Shown: positions 21,982 to 36,256 of the stretch, in pieces | Position numbering within the stretch: position 1 is the first letter of the stretch | Layout of the letters: every line of letters begins with the position of its first letter | Origin: Strigamia acuminata | Taxonomy: Eukaryota; Arthropoda; Chilopoda; Geophilomorpha; Linotaeniidae | Assembly: GCA_949358305.1 (NCBI GenBank) | Contig: OX442320.1 | Location: 4,542,259-4,606,258, forward strand | Direction of reading: 5' to 3' | DNA: 64,000 bases | Program-made: the position numbers and the translations under genes | The notes under the pieces: model-generated | Seen by the model: the letters and a program-made list of their open reading frames with translations, nothing else | What the model was told of the DNA's origin: nothing | Database searches by the model: none

Positions 21982-24900
21982 ATGATCCGTGGGAATGAAG
22001 CGGAAGCAAGCAATTCCCCGCACCATCCAGCACCCCAACTCGAAGTATCGTCCGAGGAACCCGAGCAGCAAGTCAATATCACAACATCAGGACAGGTGGA
22101 GAAATCTCAACAAAAAAAAATTAATTAATTAATTAATTGTTTAAAAATTGCGTCGCAGGCAACCATGGTCGCCGCCACACACAAAAGCGCATCGAACGTT
22201 GAGCCATCGACATCCCACAAGACAGAAACGGTTTCCGTGTCCTCGTCCGCGGTGACGACGAGCGTGGAAACGATTCTCTCATTACTAAACACACATTCGG
22301 TGTCGCCATCGCCCGTGACCTCTTCCTCGTCGTCGTTTCAAGTTCCTCACACGAGAAGCGAGCTGCTGATCGCATGTAGCGACCCCATCCAATTGCACTC
22401 GTATACCGCCCCTGCCAAGGGACAGCATTCGCAGTCGGGACAGCAACTGCGACCCACCAGCGACGCGGTGAGCGTGAAGACGAAACGGATGAAGCTGGAC
22501 GCGCGAGCGCCCGATTCGGACGAGATTGGACAGTTGAGGAAGATGATTTGCGCCGAGTGGCACAGCCAGCTCGGCGCGCTCACGAAGAAGTACGAGAACG
22601 ACGTGACGGAGCTGTTTTTTCTGGAGAACGGCGGCAATATGATGGATTTTGGCACGTGGTTGAAGAGACCGACGCTGCAGTTGGTGGCGTATTTGAAGAA
22701 GAATTGCCTGCAAAGTGATAACGAGGAGGAGGAGGAGGTGGAGGTGGATGTGGTGGTGAGTGAGGAGCCGGTGAAGAAAGTGGTTTGTTGCGAGGAGGAA
22801 GTGAGGACTGCGGAAACGACGAGTGAGGTGGACGGCAAAGGGACAAGTCCGCTGGCGGTACCCAGTGTCTCGAATCAGCCGGTTGCCGAGAAAAATAGTG
22901 CGTTTGTTTGCTTGATTGATTGGTTTTCATATCGTCGAAATGTGTTTTTATTTGAATTTAGTGGTCGGGAAAAATTGTTTTGGGTTTTGGAATATGTGAA
23001 TGATGATTTTTATTGGTGGTAAAAGGGGATTTGTTGGATAAAAGTCGGGAGAGGGTTTTTTAATTTGGTAAAATTAGAGTTATAATATTTTTTGGGTTAA
23101 AAATCGTGTTTAAATATTTTTTTGGGGTTAAAAATGGAGTTGAAATATTTTTTTGGGTTAAAAATTGGGTTAGAATTTTTTTTGTGGGTAAACATCGAGT
23201 TAAGACATTGTTTTTTTGGGTTAAAAATCGTTTAGAAATAATATTTTTCGGTTTATAATCGAATCCCCCATTATAGCTTCGGCATTTAGTGCATATCACG
23301 CGCTAAGTGTCCACACAGTGGGGGTAGAGTAAATTTTCAGTTTTCGGTGTGGAATAGTCGTGTATTGTTTCACTTCAAGAACTGCAAGACAAGTTTTGAG
23401 CGATATTTTGATGTTTTTGGGAGATTTTGAGTGATTTTTTGATGGTTTTGGATGATTTTGAGTGAAAATCGATTGAAAATAACATTCCTTTGACCTTAAC
23501 ATTCGTAAACAGTTATTTTTTCATAATTAAAACCGTTATAAAGTAATTTTTTGATTAAAGATCGATATAAATAGAGCAAAAACACATTTCCCCGATATAA
23601 AACAATTTTAAAAAAATTTTTAGTTTAAATATTGTCGAAGAAATGCAAACTTGTAACGATTTTTTGTAATTTTTGCCACCAGGTCCTCTAGCAGCGAGTT
23701 GCGAAGTTGAAACAAGCCCCGCCAAAGAGGAAACAGACACAAACAAAACGCCGACGCCTCGATCGTCGACGTCCACGCCACCCCTTAGGCCCGGACTCTT
23801 CTCAACGTTCTCACCCGTGGCCGGGTCGGGCATGACCGAACCCAAATCGCCGTGTCCCGCCTCACCTACCCCCAGCACGGCCGCTCCCGTCACTTCCACG
23901 CCCAAACCGAGCTCAATCTCGACTCCAGCCAGCTCAGCACCCGCAACCATCAACGCTGCGTCCACTCCCAAGACGCATCGTCTCCCTATTTCGTCCATGT
24001 CACCCGTGCGACTACAAACGCGGCAGCATTCCATTTCGGCTGTTTACGATTCCAGTATTGGATCTCAGGAAGAAATTGTAGAAAGAGCGAAACAAGTGCG
24101 AAATTAATTTGAATCTGTTTTGTTAAAAAAATCAAAAAATTAATTTTTTTGGAGAAAAAATTGAAAAATTTAATTTTTTCGTTGAAAAAAATTGAAAAAA
24201 ATTGATTTTTTGGTTGAAAAAATTGAAAAAATTGATTTTTTCGTTGAAAAAGTTGAAAAATTGAATTTTTTAATTGAAAAATTGAATTTTTTCGTTGAAA
24301 AAGTCAAAAATTTGATTTTTTTGTTGGAAAAATCGAAAAATTGAATTATTTTGTGTCGAAAAATGTGAAATTAATTTTTGTTTTGTTGTTTAAGGAAGCG
24401 TACGTAGTGCAGAGGACGGCGGAATTGAGGAAAGAAGGCCTGTGGTCCGAAAAAAGGCTACCGAAGGTCCAGGAACCACCCCGATCGAAGGCGCATTGGG
24501 ATTATTTATTGGAGGAGATGGTGTGGTTGGCCTCGGACTTCGCGCAGGAGCGGAAGTGGAAGAAAGCGGTGGCCAAAAAAGTAATTAAACGATCGCCAAA
24601 CGTGTTTTCTCCCCCATTATAGCTTCGGCATTTAGCGCACATCACGCGCTGAGTGTCCACACAGCGGGGGTAGAGTGAAATGTTCAGTTTTCGGTGTGGA
24701 GCCGTCGTGTATTGTTTCACTTCAAGAACTGAAAGACAATTTTTGAGCGATATTTTGGTTGCTAATTTGTTGATGTTTGTCGTTGTTTAGTTTGCTCGGT
24801 TGTGTCAGAAGTTTCACCAGGAACAGAAGTTGCGGGAGGAGCGAGCGGAGAAGGAGGCGGAGCAGAAGTTGAAGAGAGTCGCGGCGGTGGTGGCGAAGGA

Positions 24901-27900
24901 GATCAAACAGTTTTGGTCGAATGTGGAGAAGGTGGGTGGGTGAGAGAGAGGCGGAGTTGTCGTTTTGTACCTCGCCAACGGCCGACGAATGTTTATTTTT
25001 GTTTCGTTTGGTGTTTTTTTTGTCGAGGTTAGAGGAAATTGTGCTTTCTAAAACACACTTTGAGATTTTATATTTCATTGTGCACCTGACAAGCAGACAT
25101 TTCGGTGCAGAAGACAATGGTTTTGTTGTTTTTATAGTTAGAAATTCGAAGATTTGATCGATTAATCGTGTTAAATTGGCAGATTTGATCGATTAATCGT
25201 GTTAAATTGGCAGATTTGATCGATTAATCGTGTTAAATTGGCAGATTTGATCGATTAATCGTGTTAAATTGGCGGATTTGATCGATTAATCGTGTTAACT
25301 TTGTAGATTTGATCGATTAATCGTGTTAAATTGGCAGATTTGATTGATTAATCGTGTTAAATTGGCAGATTTGATCGATTAATCGTGTTAAATTGGCAGA
25401 TTTGATCGATTAATCGTGTTAAATTGGCAGATTTGATCGATTAATCGTGTTAAATTGGCAGATTTGATCGATTAATCGTGTTAAATTGGCAGATTTGATC
25501 GATTAATCGTGTTAAATTGGCAGATTTGATTGATTAATCGTGTTAAATTTGTAGATTTGTTTGAATTTTCGTTTAAAATTGGCAGGTTTGCTGGATTTTT
25601 CGCGTTAGTTCGTTGGTTTTTGTTCATTTTTGATGATTAATTTGTGTTTTTGTTTGATAGTTGGTCGAATACAAGCAGCAAAGTCGTCTGGAGGAGAAAC
25701 GGAAAAAAGCGCTCGATTTGCACCTGAATTTCATCGTTGATCAAACCGAGAAATACTCGTCCTGGCTGGCGCGCGGAATGAACAAAAACCTTTTAGAAAG
25801 TTCCACCACCAGTCTGGTGTCGTCGGCCAGGGAGTCTCGAGCGTCCAGTCCGACCAAAAGCAGTTCCGATGGTAAAATCGATAAAAATTGAATAGAAATG
25901 AACAGAAAATTGAAATTTTGACGTCTTAAACAGCCGATTATGACTTCGAGCCGGCCAATCAGAGCACGGACGACGAGGAAACGATCGCCATCGAAGAACA
26001 GAACGAGAAGGATGCGAACGAAGAGGAGATGGAGCTGGAAATGCTGCAAAAGGAGTCTGAGGTTCCGCTGGACGACCTGCTCGAGTCGCTGCCGGCCGAC
26101 ATTCTGGAGAGGGCCGCGTCGCCGCTGCCGTCTGACGGCGATGGCAGCGACGGGAACGACACGGAGGCGGTGGACGATGAGTCGGCGCCCGACGACGAGT
26201 TCAAGGCGGGCCGGCACTCGAGCGACGACGAGGCCACGCTGGACGAGCAGGAGCTGCGCGAAAAGAACGTGGACCACGAACGCGAGCTCGGCGAGCTGAA
26301 GGTGGAGGGGGAGATGAATCTGGAGGAGCTGATGGAGAAGTATTCGGCTACGCAAGCGGAGGACAGTCAAACCGAGGAGGACGACGACGGTAATTTTGAG
26401 CGAGTTTTGTCTCGTTTTTGGATGAAAATTTAGGTTTAAGCTTAAAAATGCAAAATTTAGGCAGAGAAACTGATTTATTGTACGATTTTGGCCAGTTTTT
26501 GGACGAAAATTTAGATTTTTTGGTCTAAAATGCTTGAAATTTTAGATATTTATGTCTAAAATGCATGGATATATAGATTTTCGGCTGTAAAATGCATATG
26601 AATTTAGATTTTTGGGTCTAAAATGCTTGGTAAATAGAATTTTTTGGTCTAAAATGCATGGAAAAATTGATTTTTGGGTTTAAAATGCATGGAAAAATTG
26701 ATTTTTGGGTTTAAAATGCTCGGAAGTTTAGATTTTGAGGCTTAAAATGTGGTGGAGTTGTGATTTTGTACCTCGCCAACGGCCGACGAAAGTTTTTCTG
26801 GTTTCGTTTGGTGATTTTTTTGTCGAGGTTAGAGGAAATAGTGCTTTCTAAAACACACTTTGAGATTTTATATTTCATTGTGCACCTGACAAGCGGACAT
26901 TTTAATAATAGGAGACGATGATTTAATAGTTTTGTTGTTTTTACAATTAAAAAATGGCAGATTTGCCCGATTTTGGGCGTAAAATTTATTTTCTCCTCTT
27001 TTTGGATGGAAATTTAGATTTTTAGGTCTAAAATGCATGGATATTGAGATTTTAGGGTCTAAAATGCATGGAAATGTAGATTTGTGGGTCTAAAACGTTT
27101 TGAAATGTAGATTTTTGGGTTAAAAGTGCATTGAAATTTAGATTTTTGGGTCTAAAATGTATTTTTAGTGCTGAAGTGTGTTTCGAGAGACAAACGCATT
27201 TTTTTGACATTTGTTTTTATTTGACGGTTTTCAGAGCGGGAAGAATCGACCGACGACGACACGGAAGACGTCGGGATCGAGTCGTTGGTGACCCAAGAGC
27301 CGACCACCGTCGGTGAAATCAAAAAAGAGGTTTTTAAATGAACAAAATGGAAATATTTTTCAATTTTAACTCGATTTTGTTGATTATTCAGATAGGAAAA
27401 CGATCGGAACCGACGAAGGAAATCACCGACATCGCGGCCGATGCCGAAAGTCTGCAACCAAAGGGCTACACGTACTCAACTGCGCAGGTGCGTGGATTTT
27501 TTAACCTTTTCTTGTGTTACGGTTGAGTCGAGTGCGCCGTTATTTGTTACCAATGGGATAACGGTGCTAAAACTTCTCATAGAATAACGTTTTCTATCTT
27601 CTAATGTACGCGGGAGATGGAATTTTCGTTGTACTTCGCGTTAGAAAAACAAAAGAATGGATTAAAAGTTTAGATCTTTTGGTTTTGATCGATTTTTTGG
27701 TTTTTTGGTTTAGGTGGCCACCAAAGTACCGTTCCTACTGAAGCATCAACTGCGCGAATATCAACACATTGGACTCGATTGGCTCGTGACGATGCAGGAC
27801 CGTAATTTGAATGGGATTTTGGCCGACGAGATGGGACTGGGCAAAACGATACAGACGATAGCGCTGTTGGCGCAGTTGGCGTGTGAAAAAGGTGACGACG

Positions 27901-30900
27901 AAAATTTTTATTTTAAGTTTAAGTTTTAAAAATTAAACGATTTTTTTGTGTTTTTTTAGGCACTTGGGGACCACATTTGATCGTGGTTCCGACCAGCGTG
28001 ATGCTGAACTGGGAAATGGAGTTTAAAAAGTGGTGTCCGGCGTTTAAAATTTTAACTTATTACGGCACGCAGAAGGAGCGCAAACAGAAAAGACAGGTAA
28101 AAAAAAAATTGATGATTTGGGATTTTTTTAACATTTTTTTGTGTTACTGTTGAGTTGAGTGCGCCGTTATTCGTAACCAATGGGATAACGGTGCTAAAAC
28201 TTCTCATAGAATAACGTTTCTATCTTCTAATGTACACGGGAGATGGGATTTTCGTTGTACTTCGCGTTAGAAAAACAAAAAAATGGATTAAAAGTTTAGA
28301 TCTTTTGGTTTGGGTTTTTTTTTTCCGATTTTATTTGCATTTTCCGTCTTTTTTTCCGATTTATCGATTTTTTTCGATTTTTTCTTCAGGGGTGGACCAA
28401 ACCGAACGCTTTCCACGTGTGCATCACGTCGTACAAGCTGGTTATCCAAGACCACCAGTCGTTTAGGCGCAAGCGGTGGAAATACTTCATTCTGGACGAG
28501 GCGCAGAACATCAAGAACTTCAAGTCGCAGCGGTGGCAGCTGCTGCTCAACTTCCAGAGCCAGCGACGCCTGCTGCTGACGGGCACGCCCCTGCAGAACA
28601 GCCTCATGGAGCTCTGGTCGCTCATGCATTTCCTCATGCCCAACGTTTTTCAATCGCATCGCGATTTCAAGGAGTGGTTTTCGAACCCCCTCTCCGGGAT
28701 GATCGAGGGCAGCCACGAGTACAATGAAAGTCTGATCAAACGCCTGCACAAAGTGAGATTTTTATACCGCTGTTATCAAGATGTGTATTAATTTTTGTGT
28801 TTTTGTTTTGAATTTAGGTTTTGAGACCTTTTCTTTTGCGGCGGTTGAAGTCGGAAGTGGAGAAGCAATTGCCGAGGAAATTCGAGCACGTGGTGATGTG
28901 TCGGTTGTCGAAAAGGCAGCGGTTTTTGTACGACGATTTTATGTCGCAGACGAAGTGAGAAAAATTTGGTTTTTGGTGTTTTTTTTTGGTTTTTTTATTT
29001 GTTTTTGTTTGGTTTTAGGACGAAGGAGACGTTGGCGACGGGTAATTTTATGAGCGTCATCAATATATTGATGCAGTTGCGGAAAGTGTGCAATCATCCG
29101 AATATGTTTGAGGAGAGACCGATTATTTCGCCATTTCAAATGGAGGGAATAACGTTTTGGACGGCGTCGATCGTGTATTCCGCGCTGGAATACGATCCGT
29201 TTAAAGTGAGAAACGAGGAAAAGATTTTCGTTTTGTTTTATTTATTTGAAGATTTTATTTATTTTGAGTTTTTTTTTGTTAAAAATAAATTATTTTTATT
29301 GAAGTTTTGCGTTTTAAGAGAACTCATTTGTAGAATTTTTGCGTTTAAAAGGAGTTTGGGTGGATTTTTCTGTGAAAAATTGGAAAGATTTGGTTTATTT
29401 TGATCAAAATTGGAAAGATTTGGTTTATTTTGATCAAAATTGGAAAGATTTGGTTTATTTTGATCAAAATTGGAAAGATTTGGTTTATTTTCATCAAAAA
29501 TTGGAAAGATTTGGTTTATTTTGATCAAAATTGGAAAGATTTGGTTTATTTTGATCAAAATTGGAAAGATTTGGTTTATTTTGATAAAAAATGGAAAAAT
29601 TTGGTCCACTTTAATGAAAAATTGGAAAAATTTGGTCCACTTTGATGGAAAATTCGAAAAATTTGGTCTAATTTGATCAAAACTTTGATTTAGTTTGATT
29701 TATTGACTTTTAAAATTGAATAAAAAATATTATTTATTTATTTTTGAATTCTTAGCATGTGGATTTGTACTCGCTTAATCTATTGCTGGCCGATCTGGAG
29801 TTGTACTTAACTGCATTCGCTGCACACCGCATCAAGAGGTTCCAAACACCCAAGAAACTAATAGAGGAAATCGATTCTGCGCCCGGCGTGCCACCCAAAT
29901 GCCCCCCTGGCAAGATCAAACTTCACGTTCGAACGTCCACAACTACAGCAACAACCACTCAAGTATTAAAATAAAATATAGATGAATGAAGAAAAAAATT
30001 GATTAAACCGGTTAATTTGGTTTTATTTCAGAGCCAAAGAGACGGGGTGACGACCGTAGCGACCGCCCAGCAACGTGTTTCGTCGCCTGCCGTCGTCAAA
30101 ACGACAACAACAAACTCAGCAACAACCGCAATAGCTCATGGTCGGTTGATAAAATCGATTCTAATTCGAGATTAAATTAATTTTTGGTCTAAAAATTGTT
30201 TTGAAGGCGAAGATAAATCAAGTTTTGTCTAAAAATCGATTTCACGGCGAAAATAAATTAGATTTCGGTCTAAAAATCGATTTCACGGCGAAAATAAATT
30301 AGATTTTGGTCTAAAAATCGATTTCGAGACAAAACTAAATTAGATTTTGGTCTAAAAATAGATTTCACGGCGAAAATAAATTAGATTTTGGTCTAAAAAT
30401 CGATTTCGAGACAAAACTAAATTAGATTTTGGTCTAAAAATTGATTTTAAGACAAAAATAAATCGATTTTGCGTCTGAAAATTGCTTTAAAACCAAAAAT
30501 GAATTAAATTTTGATGTAAAAATTGATTTTAACTAACCTAAATTAATTTTCTGGTTTATCAGTTGCAGGAACTCAGGTGAAAACGATTCTGAACAGTCCC
30601 ACCGGCGTGTCGGTGACCCCCAGTCCGACCCCGGCCGTGAACAAACAAGTGTCCGGCTACACTTTCCAGTTGGTACCGCAGCAGCCGCATGGTACGGATC
30701 CCCCAAACCTCGAGAAAAAAAAAATAATCAATTAATTCCATAGTAACATCGCATGCTGCTTCTTATAATTTATTTTTATACTATATTATAAATTAATTTA
30801 AACGTATAAAAATTTAATTTCTAATCAGTAGCCTATAGTGTCTTAATCTGCATGATTGTTTGCTTGCTGACGCCATTTTGTTTAATTTAATTTAATTTTT

Positions 30901-33900
30901 TCCTTGTTTCGTCGATTAATCACGAGGGTTTCCCCGTAATTGAAACGCAGCAGCAATCGATGTTTTATTTTTGTGTTTATTCATTCAAAAAAACGGAAAA
31001 AATTGTCGCTTTGTTTCTTTTTTTTTGTTTTTTTGGTTTTTTGTGTCGAAATTGATGTTTTTTCCAGGAGGTCAGTCACCGTCGGTTGCTGCACCGTTGA
31101 CCCCAGTTGTAACTTCCGCTCCCATCACTGTACAAATTCAACAGACACAGCAGGGGCCCCGAATACTAACTGTGCCGGCAGGGCAACTTGCTGCCCAGTT
31201 CTCAGGTGTGTGTGAGTGGGTGTTTGGGCGAGGCGTAACACGTTGTAAATGTGCAGTAAATGATTGCTGGCACTCGTTTTAATCGTTGTTTCCGTTCGAT
31301 TCCGGTGTTTGGGCGTCGGTTTTGGTGGTTTGCGAGGGTGCGAGACGCTGATTTTGTGCTTTTGTTTTGTGTTTTTGCAGCTGGATTCGCTCAAATCGTG
31401 CAGACGTCGACGGGGCAGCATATTTTGTTGACGTCGAACCCACAAGCGATTATTCAGTCGATTAATACGACCACGGCGGCGTCTGCGGTCACGCTTGCAG
31501 GTATTTTGATTGGTTTTGATTAATTTTAATTAATTTTTATATTTATTTTTAATTTTTTTGTTTTTTTAGGGGTGAAGAATGTGAGTTCTGTGGCTACGGT
31601 GACTGCGGCGGGGACGGTTGTTGGGGGTCAGCAGAAGATTAATGTTGTGACGACTAAGCCGGTGACGTTGAATGTTACGGCGGCGAAGACGACGACGACG
31701 GCGTTGAATGTTGTCACGACGAGGATGGTGGCGCCGACGACGACTGTTAATTCGGTTGGGAGTAAGTGTCGGGTGGGGTTTTGGGTGGTTTGTGGGCTGA
31801 AAATGGCGTTTTTTGATTGGGAAGGTGTGGTTTCAGTTGGGAAGAGATTGTGGTTAAGTTTGAAGAGGAAAAATTGATTTTAGAGGTGGAAAGGAGAATT
31901 TGCAATTGAAAAGTTGGATTGTTTTGAGGAAGTTTGCAATTTTACGTGTTATTTAGCCGAAAAAGAGTAATTTTTAGGGGTTATTTAGCCAAAAAAATAG
32001 AAATTTTCATTCTTTCTTAGATGAAAATAGCAATTTTAGTGTCTTTTAGACAATACACAGCAATTTTAGTGTCTTTTAGACAATACACAGCAATTTTTAG
32101 TCTTTTTTTAGCTGAAAAGTTGCTATTTTTTAAGTTTTTTTTAGCTGAAAAATAGCAAATTTCAGTCTTATTTCGACGAAAAACAGCTATTTTTGTGTAT
32201 TTTAGATGAAAAACAGCAATATTTAGTGTCTTTTAGACGAAAAACAACAATATTTAGACTTTTTTAGCTGAAAATTGCTATTTCCAGGTTTTATTTAGCT
32301 GAAAAATAGCAAATTTTAGTCTTATTTCGACGAAAAACAGCCATTTTTAGTCTTATTTCGACGAAAAACAGCCATTTTTAGTGTCTTTTAGACGAAAAAC
32401 AGCAATATTTAGTCTTTTTTAGCTGAAAATTGCTGTTTTCAGTTTTTTTTTAGCTGAAAAATAGCAAATTCCCGTCTTATTTTGACGATAATAGCTTTTT
32501 GAAGTCTTATTTTGACGAAAAACAGCAATTTTTAGCTACAAAAAACCAGTCATTTTAATTCGTTTTAGACCAAAATGTGATTAATTAACATTAATTTAAC
32601 GTTTGCAGGTAGCATCAGCAAAGCGACTGTGAACGTCTCCCCGACGAAACCCACGACGCGCGCCGACTCGCAGAAGGAGGAGACCGCCGAACAGGTGGAG
32701 CTCGAAGAGAAAAAGTCGCGCTCCCTCTTCTACCTGGACGACCTGAGCTCGAAGCGCGCGCGCCACCGCGCCAACAAACTCTCGCTGCTCGCCAAATTCA
32801 ACACCCGGCGCTGCGAGGCGTGCCCCATCTACGGCAGCGACCTGGTCAAGGCGCTCACCGTCGTCGACGAGGTGGTCGTCAAGCAGAGAAACACGAACGC
32901 CTGGTCCGAAATGGGCTACGTGCACTGTCTGAACGCCGTGAACCCGCGTCCACGACCCAATTTCTATTGGAACCAAACTAGCGCCCTCTGTGATACCGTG
33001 TGGACGCCTGAGAAATGCTTGGGACAGTTGAAGGATGTCGCCGACAGGTGGGGTTGGCAGTTTGGGTTTAGATGTGATTGATTGATTTATTGTTGTTTGT
33101 TTGTTTAGGTTCGTTTTTCGTATTCCGGCGGTGATGGCGCCGAGGATACAGATGCACGTGAGTCATCCGCCGCCGTCGAGGTTCCAGGTGGAGTGGTGCA
33201 GGGATTTGATGTTGCAGCACAGTCTTTCTAGTCAGACTGATATTCTACACCGGATTTCGAGCGATATGACGACGCATTTTCCCGATCCGAGGCTTATTCA
33301 ATACGATTGTGGTACGGTTTGTGAAATGGGCAAATTCGTCGGTCGAATTTGGGTTTTTGAGCTGATATTGTCGATATCCGAATTTGAGTTGACGATTTTG
33401 TGGGAGGAATTTGATGTTTTGAGCCGAAAACGTCAATTTCGTAGCTGAAATTTGATTTTGTTTCATCCGAAACATTAGTTTTGGTGATCAAATTTGGTTT
33501 ATTCGTCCGAAATAGTCAATTTCGTTGATCAAATTGGTTTTTTCATTCGAAATCGTCAATTTCGTAGCTAAAATTTGATTTTTTTATCCGAAACATCAAT
33601 TTTGGTGATCAAATTTGGTTTATTCGTCCGAAAATGTCAATTTCGATGATCAAGTTGCAATTTTTAAGCCGAACTCGTCAATTTCGTAGCTAAAATTTGA
33701 TTTTTTTTTATCCGAAACATCAATTTTGGTGATCAAATTTGGTTTATTCGTCCGAAAATGTCAATTTCGATGATCAAGTTGGAATTTTTAAGCCGAAATC
33801 GTCAATTTCGGTGATCAAATTGGTTTTTTCATTCGAAATCGTCAATTTCGTAGCTAAAATTTGATCTTTTTCATCCGAAACATCAATTTTGGTGATCAAA

Positions 33901-36256
33901 TTTGGTTTATTCATCCGAAATCGTCAATTTTGGTGATCAAATTTGGTTTATTCATCCGAAATCGTCAATTTTGGTGATCAAATTTGGTTTATTCATCCGA
34001 AATTGTCAATTTCGTTGATCAAATTGGAATTTTTTCATTCGAAATCGACAGTTTGCAAGATTAAAGCTTGATTTATTTCTTTGCGCAGGTAAATTGCAAA
34101 CGTTGGATTATTTGCTGCGAAGATTGAAGACGGATAGCCACCGCGTGCTCATTTTCACTCAAATGACACGCATGCTCGATATTCTGGAACAGTTCCTCAA
34201 CTACCACGGTTACATTTACCTCCGACTGGACGGCACGACGAGGGTCGAGCAGCGCCAGGCACTCATGGAACGGTTCAACGCGGACAAGCGCATCTTTTGC
34301 TTCATCCTTTCCACCCGTTCGGGCGGAATCGGAGTGAATCTAACCGGCGCCGACACCGTCATCTTTTACGACAGCGACTGGAATCCCACCATGGACGCGC
34401 AAGCTCAGGACAGGTGCCATCGGATTGGTCAGACGAGAGATGTACATATTTATAGGTGAGAAAATTTGAAAAAAAAAATTAAATTTAAATTTTTTTTTTA
34501 AATTTTTAAATTTTTTTTTTTAGGTTAGTTAGTCGAATGACGGTCGAGGAAAACATTTTGAAGAAGGCCAATCAGAAGCGGTTGTTAGGGGAGGTGGCGA
34601 TTGAAGGCGGGAATTTCACGACGGCTTTTTTTAGATCGGTTTGTTTTGGTTTTTTGGGGGTTTTATTTTGTGGATGGGTTTGTTGATTTTTTTTTTTGGT
34701 TTTTGCAGAATACGATTAAAGAGTTGTTTGATTTTAATTTCGAGGAGGCTTTGGAGTTGAAACCGGTTAAGAAAGAGGAGATTTCGGCACCCGTGGCACC
34801 GCAAAATGACGACAATCTCACAACAGCTCAACTTGAACACGTAATTTGATGGAATTTTAATTTGTTGATGTTTTGTGGTCGGAAATTTTAATTTTTAATT
34901 GAATAATTGAAATTTTTGATTGAAAATTGGAATTTTTGATTGAAAATTGGAATTTTTGATTGAAAATTGGAATTTTTGATTGAAAATTGGAATTTTTGAT
35001 TGAAAATTGGAATTTTTTGATTATTTTCATTGAAAATTTGAATTTTTGATTATTTTTATTGAAAATTTGGATTTTTTTGACTATTTTCATTGAAAATTTG
35101 AATTTTTTGGCTATTTACATTGAAATTTTGGATTTTTGGACTTTTTTCATTGAAAATTTGAATATTTTTAATTTTCGAAACAGGCTTTAGCCAATGCGGA
35201 AGAGGACATGGACGTCCAAGCGACCAAAACGGCCAAAGCCGAAGCCGCGGCCGAGCTGGCCGAATTTGACGAATCCATCCCGTACGACGGCGACAGTCGA
35301 CTAGATGACGAAACGTCGAAAGTCGAAGAAGAATTAGGCGCATTGACCTCACAAGTAAAGATAAAATATATATAAACTAAAAACGAAAAACTAATCCAAA
35401 TAAACTCCAAAAGTTAACGCCAGTCGAACGGTACGCCATGAAGTTCCTCGAGTCGATCCAAGAGCCGTTTTCCCTCGAACAACTCAAACAAGCCGAAGTA
35501 ATAACAAAATTTAATCTAAAAATTAAATTTGATTAAATTAAATTGAACTTGCAGGAGGAAATCGAGGCGCAGAAAAAGGACTGGGAGTTGGGACGCTTGC
35601 AGGCGCTGAAGGACGAGGAGCAACGGCGCGCTCTGATGGAGGACGACGACGTCCCGTTCACGTACAACCGCGAGGACGCCAATAACCAGGTGCCTAAATC
35701 GAAAAAACAAGCGGAAGCGACGAATAACCGGAAGCCGTCGGACGGGGAAAGGGGGAAGGACGGAAAGCGGGGCCCCGGAAGGCCGCCCAGGAAGCGACGA
35801 CGCGTTCTGGAGGCCAACTGCAAGCTGAACCACGAGAACGCCAAGGAACGAGCACCGAAAACGGACGCGCCCGCCGCCAACTGCACCGCCAGCACGAACG
35901 GACCGGTCGCGCCGCCGCTCGCGCCGCCGCTCGCGCCCGTCGTTCGGGCGCAGAAGGACGTCCGCCCCGTCTCGAATAGTCCGAGGGGGGCCGTCAAGTC
36001 GAGTCCGGGCGGCGAGCCGGCGCTGAATTCGAGCGCGAACGCGACGAAGCCGTTCTCGAATCCGAATTTGGTGATTCGGACGCGCCGCGCGTCGGTGCGC
36101 GAGGCGCAGGGGCCGAAAGTGGCGAAAATTCGCGCGGACGGGGAGGCCGCGCCGAAAAAGGCGTCGCCGGACAGGACGCGGCGCACGTATCTTCCATTGG
36201 ACGAGGGGCCGTTCTGCTTCGTGCCGGAAGCGGCCGAATTCACGGAAGTGTCGTAA
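21982..36256 (+). CDS. dom: Domino/SRCAP-like short isoform ending in an AT-hook tail
   Basis: The first 27 exons are shared. Exon 28 is then read through its internal donor (CAG|GTGCCT at 35689/35690) to a stop at 36254-36256, giving 2186 aa. The extra 189 residues are real-looking coding sequence: GC-rich with codon use like the other exons. They carry a canonical AT-hook, [13 protein letters not shown] (residues about 2024-2036), then a basic Pro/Ala-rich tail. SRCAP ends in AT-hooks, while EP400 carries SANT and polyQ. Drosophila domino makes DOM-A (SANT/polyQ, p400-like) and DOM-B (SRCAP-like). The same choice is visible here in one terminal exon. Polyadenylation would be at 36695 or nearby. 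Not confirmed by RNA. Confidence 0.8.

Noticed and set aside
25150-25560. CRISPR-like regular repeats
   Set aside because: Units are contiguous with no unique spacers, and the host is a eukaryotic intron.
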